Assembly (NCBI GenBank): GCA_026395555.1
Contig: JAPLYO010000026.1
Coordinates: forward strand, 1 to 40,665
Direction of reading: 5' to 3'
Length of the DNA stretch: 40,665 nucleotides
Source of the DNA: Candidatus Peregrinibacteria bacterium
Lineage (GTDB): Bacteria; Patescibacteriota; Gracilibacteria; UBA1369; UBA12463
Shown: one piece after another, positions 39,293 to 40,665 of the stretch
Layout: each line of letters starts with the position of its first letter
Numbering within the stretch: the first letter of the stretch is position 1
Program-made: the position numbers and the translations under genes
The notes under the pieces: model-generated
Databases searched by the model: none
Told to the model about the DNA's origin: nothing
What the model saw: the letters and a program-made list of their open reading frames with translations, nothing else

Positions 39293-40564
39293 ATGTCTCT
39301 TTCGTATAATTTACGCTTTCGCAGGATGAGTCCTGCGGGTCGTGTTACCTTGGAAAAAGAAGGCGAGCTCGTTCTCTATGAGAAGGGGTTTCGTTTGCGT
39401 GGCAAGGGAGCTAACGACCAGGGCGGCATCGTTTCTTTCTCTGATATCAAAGAGCTTATCGTTGGTGATGGGCGCATTATGGTTCATACGTTTTTGAAGG
39501 AAAATTTCGAACTCTCCGGTATTGGGAGTTCATTCGATCAGCTCGTTCGAGACCTCTACAAGGTTCAAAACGACTTTCTGATCGATGCACTTTTCCTTAA
39601 ACAGGGAAAACTTATTGCCGAGTTCGACGCCTATTTTGAGCAGTCCAATGCGGCAGAACGTGATTTAGGCAAAGGACGCGCGATTGTTCGCCTCTATGAC
39701 GAGAGCGTTGTTGTCATCCCTAGTGAACATGATGCTTTTTCTCTCTCGATTCACTTCATGTCTCAGCAGGATTTCGATGACGATGAGTATTGCGTGAAAA
39801 TTACCATGGAGAATGGCATTGTCGTCATGCTCTCCCAATTTGGAAGTAACTATGATGATTTCCAGGAGCAGTTCTACGCTACCATGAGCCAGATGTATCA
39901 GGCCGTTATCAATCAGCTCGACTATCAGTTTATTGATTTCAACAAAGAGCAGCTCGTAAAACTTGCCCACCTTATGCGAAAAGGAAAGGCCGCACGTATG
40001 AAGGATATCGCCAAGATAGACAAAGATTTGGCCAAAAAAGTTGAGGAGTGCATCTTTAAGGATGAGATGTTTGTCAAAACCATCGCTCCACTTCGCGCCA
40101 AGGTCAATGACGAGCATCTTTTCATTGGGCTTAGTGTGGCCGACGGAAAAAAAGAAATATATAAATTCATCGTTATTTTCGCTCTACCTGCGGACAACTT
40201 GATTGCATGTACCCTTGGTGCCTACGAAAAAGATATTCGAAAAGTTCAAGACACCTATTTCTTCCGTATAGTCATGGATCATGGCGTCCCGGAAGACTTC
40301 GTCGCCCAAAAGGTATTTGAGATCAATCAAGCCTACCTCCTCTTGAACTTTGTACCGGACCCTTTCTATAAAGATAAACGTGAGTTACGAAATTCTATCT
40401 ATAAACTTGCTATCCGAAAACTATCTTATTTGCGCTCACTACGGAGCTCTTTCCTGGGTCGATGTCCGTCGATTCTCCCGGAACTCTTTGCGCGAAACTT
40501 TGATAAAGTACTCATAAAGTCAAAGGTTGCCAGAGGCACCCCTGTTTCGGTAGAATTGGATTAG
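39293..40564 (+). CDS. Unknown 423-residue soluble protein with PH-like N-terminus
   Basis: The product starts MSLSYNLRFRRMSPAGRVTL. The first ~110 residues look like a beta-rich, PH/GRAM-like module (GELVLYEKGFRLRGKG, then GGIVSFSDIKELIVGDGRIM), with a similar second half around ERDLGKGRAIVRLYDESVVV. The remainder is mixed, with helical blocks (DFNKEQLVKLAHLMRKGKAA, KIDKDLAKKVEECIFKDEMF). The tail is basic and helical (KLAIRKLSYLRSLRSSFLGR). No catalytic motif, signal or membrane helix is seen. The tandem PH-like reading suggests lipid or protein binding, but this is structural guesswork. It is followed 35 bases later by the thioredoxin gene and has its own promoter. Confidence 0.7.
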   Translation: MSLSYNLRFRRMSPAGRVTLEKEGELVLYEKGFRLRGKGANDQGGIVSFSDIKELIVGDGRIMVHTFLKENFELSGIGSSFDQLVRDLYKVQNDFLIDALFLKQGKLIAEFDAYFEQSNAAERDLGKGRAIVRLYDESVVVIPSEHDAFSLSIHFMSQQDFDDDEYCVKITMENGIVVMLSQFGSNYDDFQEQFYATMSQMYQAVINQLDYQFIDFNKEQLVKLAHLMRKGKAARMKDIAKIDKDLAKKVEECIFKDEMFVKTIAPLRAKVNDEHLFIGLSVADGKKEIYKFIVIFALPADNLIACTLGAYEKDIRKVQDTYFFRIVMDHGVPEDFVAQKVFEINQAYLLLNFVPDPFYKDKRELRNSIYKLAIRKLSYLRSLRSSFLGRCPSILPELFARNFDKVLIKSKVARGTPVSVELD

Positions 40565-40599
40565 TCTCCTTTTCATTATTTTTTTGACCACCCATTATT

Positions 40600-40665
40600 A
40601 TGGCAGAAATGACATTCACTGATGCAAATTTTGCAGATGAAGTTATGAAATCTGAAATTCCCGTA
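40600..40665 (+). CDS. trxA: Thioredoxin, first 22 codons (runs off right edge)
   Basis: The frame reads MAEMTFTDANFADEVMKSEI then PV at the window edge. The block 'VTDANFxxEVLKSDxPVLVDFWA' is the start of thioredoxin, so the CxxC site should follow just outside. The call rests on the N-terminus only. Confidence 0.72.
   Translation, partial: MAEMTFTDANFADEVMKSEIPV

Overview
The window reads as a fragment of a Candidate Phyla Radiation (Patescibacteria) genome, most like the Peregrinibacteria/Peribacteria side; this is inferred from gene content and cannot be proved here. Signs are: an ECF-like sigma factor followed by a DUF5667-type membrane protein, small conserved unknown proteins, a CDP-archaeol-synthase-like enzyme, giant cell-wall hydrolases, scarce Shine-Dalgarno sites, and many start codons only 6-9 nt downstream of a -10 box (leaderless-type genes). 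TGA is used as a stop (grx and the S30AE gene), so this is not one of the TGA-recoded groups.

Layout. 1-3.2 kb: a truncated unknown gene (minus), a broken glycosyltransferase (plus), and an AT-rich patch with a WSG-repeat protein and a pentapeptide-like protein. 3.5-7.4 kb: dnaX split by a frame change, converging on ligA. 7.6-11.4 kb: a small conserved protein, a large lysozyme-like protein and a sortase (minus operon). 11.4-15.7 kb: a (p)ppGpp synthetase/hydrolase with a C-terminal membrane domain, the GTPase YchF, a glutaredoxin and an S30AE ribosome-hibernation protein. 15.7-19.4 kb: sigma factor whose promoter/start overlaps a near-perfect parS sequence, a frame-broken DUF5667 protein, a ribbon-helix-helix antitoxin-like gene with an in-frame stop, and an ABC exporter. 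19.4-24.9 kb: an accessory stretch with an unknown protein, two possible small RNAs, a SelO/kinase-like protein, tRNA-Phe, a secreted repeat protein and an arginine-succinyltransferase-like GNAT. 24.9-26.2 kb: divergent phospholipid enzymes and tRNA-Gly. 26.3-28.8 kb: the classical rpsO-pnp pair. 28.9-33.1 kb: a membrane protein, a membrane-anchored PAS protein and leuS. 33.1-40.7 kb: an alpha/beta hydrolase; a minus operon with an amidase-SpoIID fusion, tsaB and rsmI; a conserved unknown; and the first codons of a thioredoxin.

Together the genes cover replication/repair (dnaX, ligA), translation and its control (leuS, tsaB, rsmI, rpsO, S30AE, RSH, tRNAs), RNA decay (pnp), envelope building and cutting (sortase, lysozyme-like protein, amidase-SpoIID), lipid head-group chemistry, and membrane signalling. 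The points most worth following are the SelO-like protein with its neighbours and tandem small-RNA candidates, the parS-like site at the sigma-factor start, the RSH membrane fusion, the short repeat that also lies in frame inside leuS, and a cluster of genes with apparent internal deletions or frame breaks that may be assembly faults or real decay.
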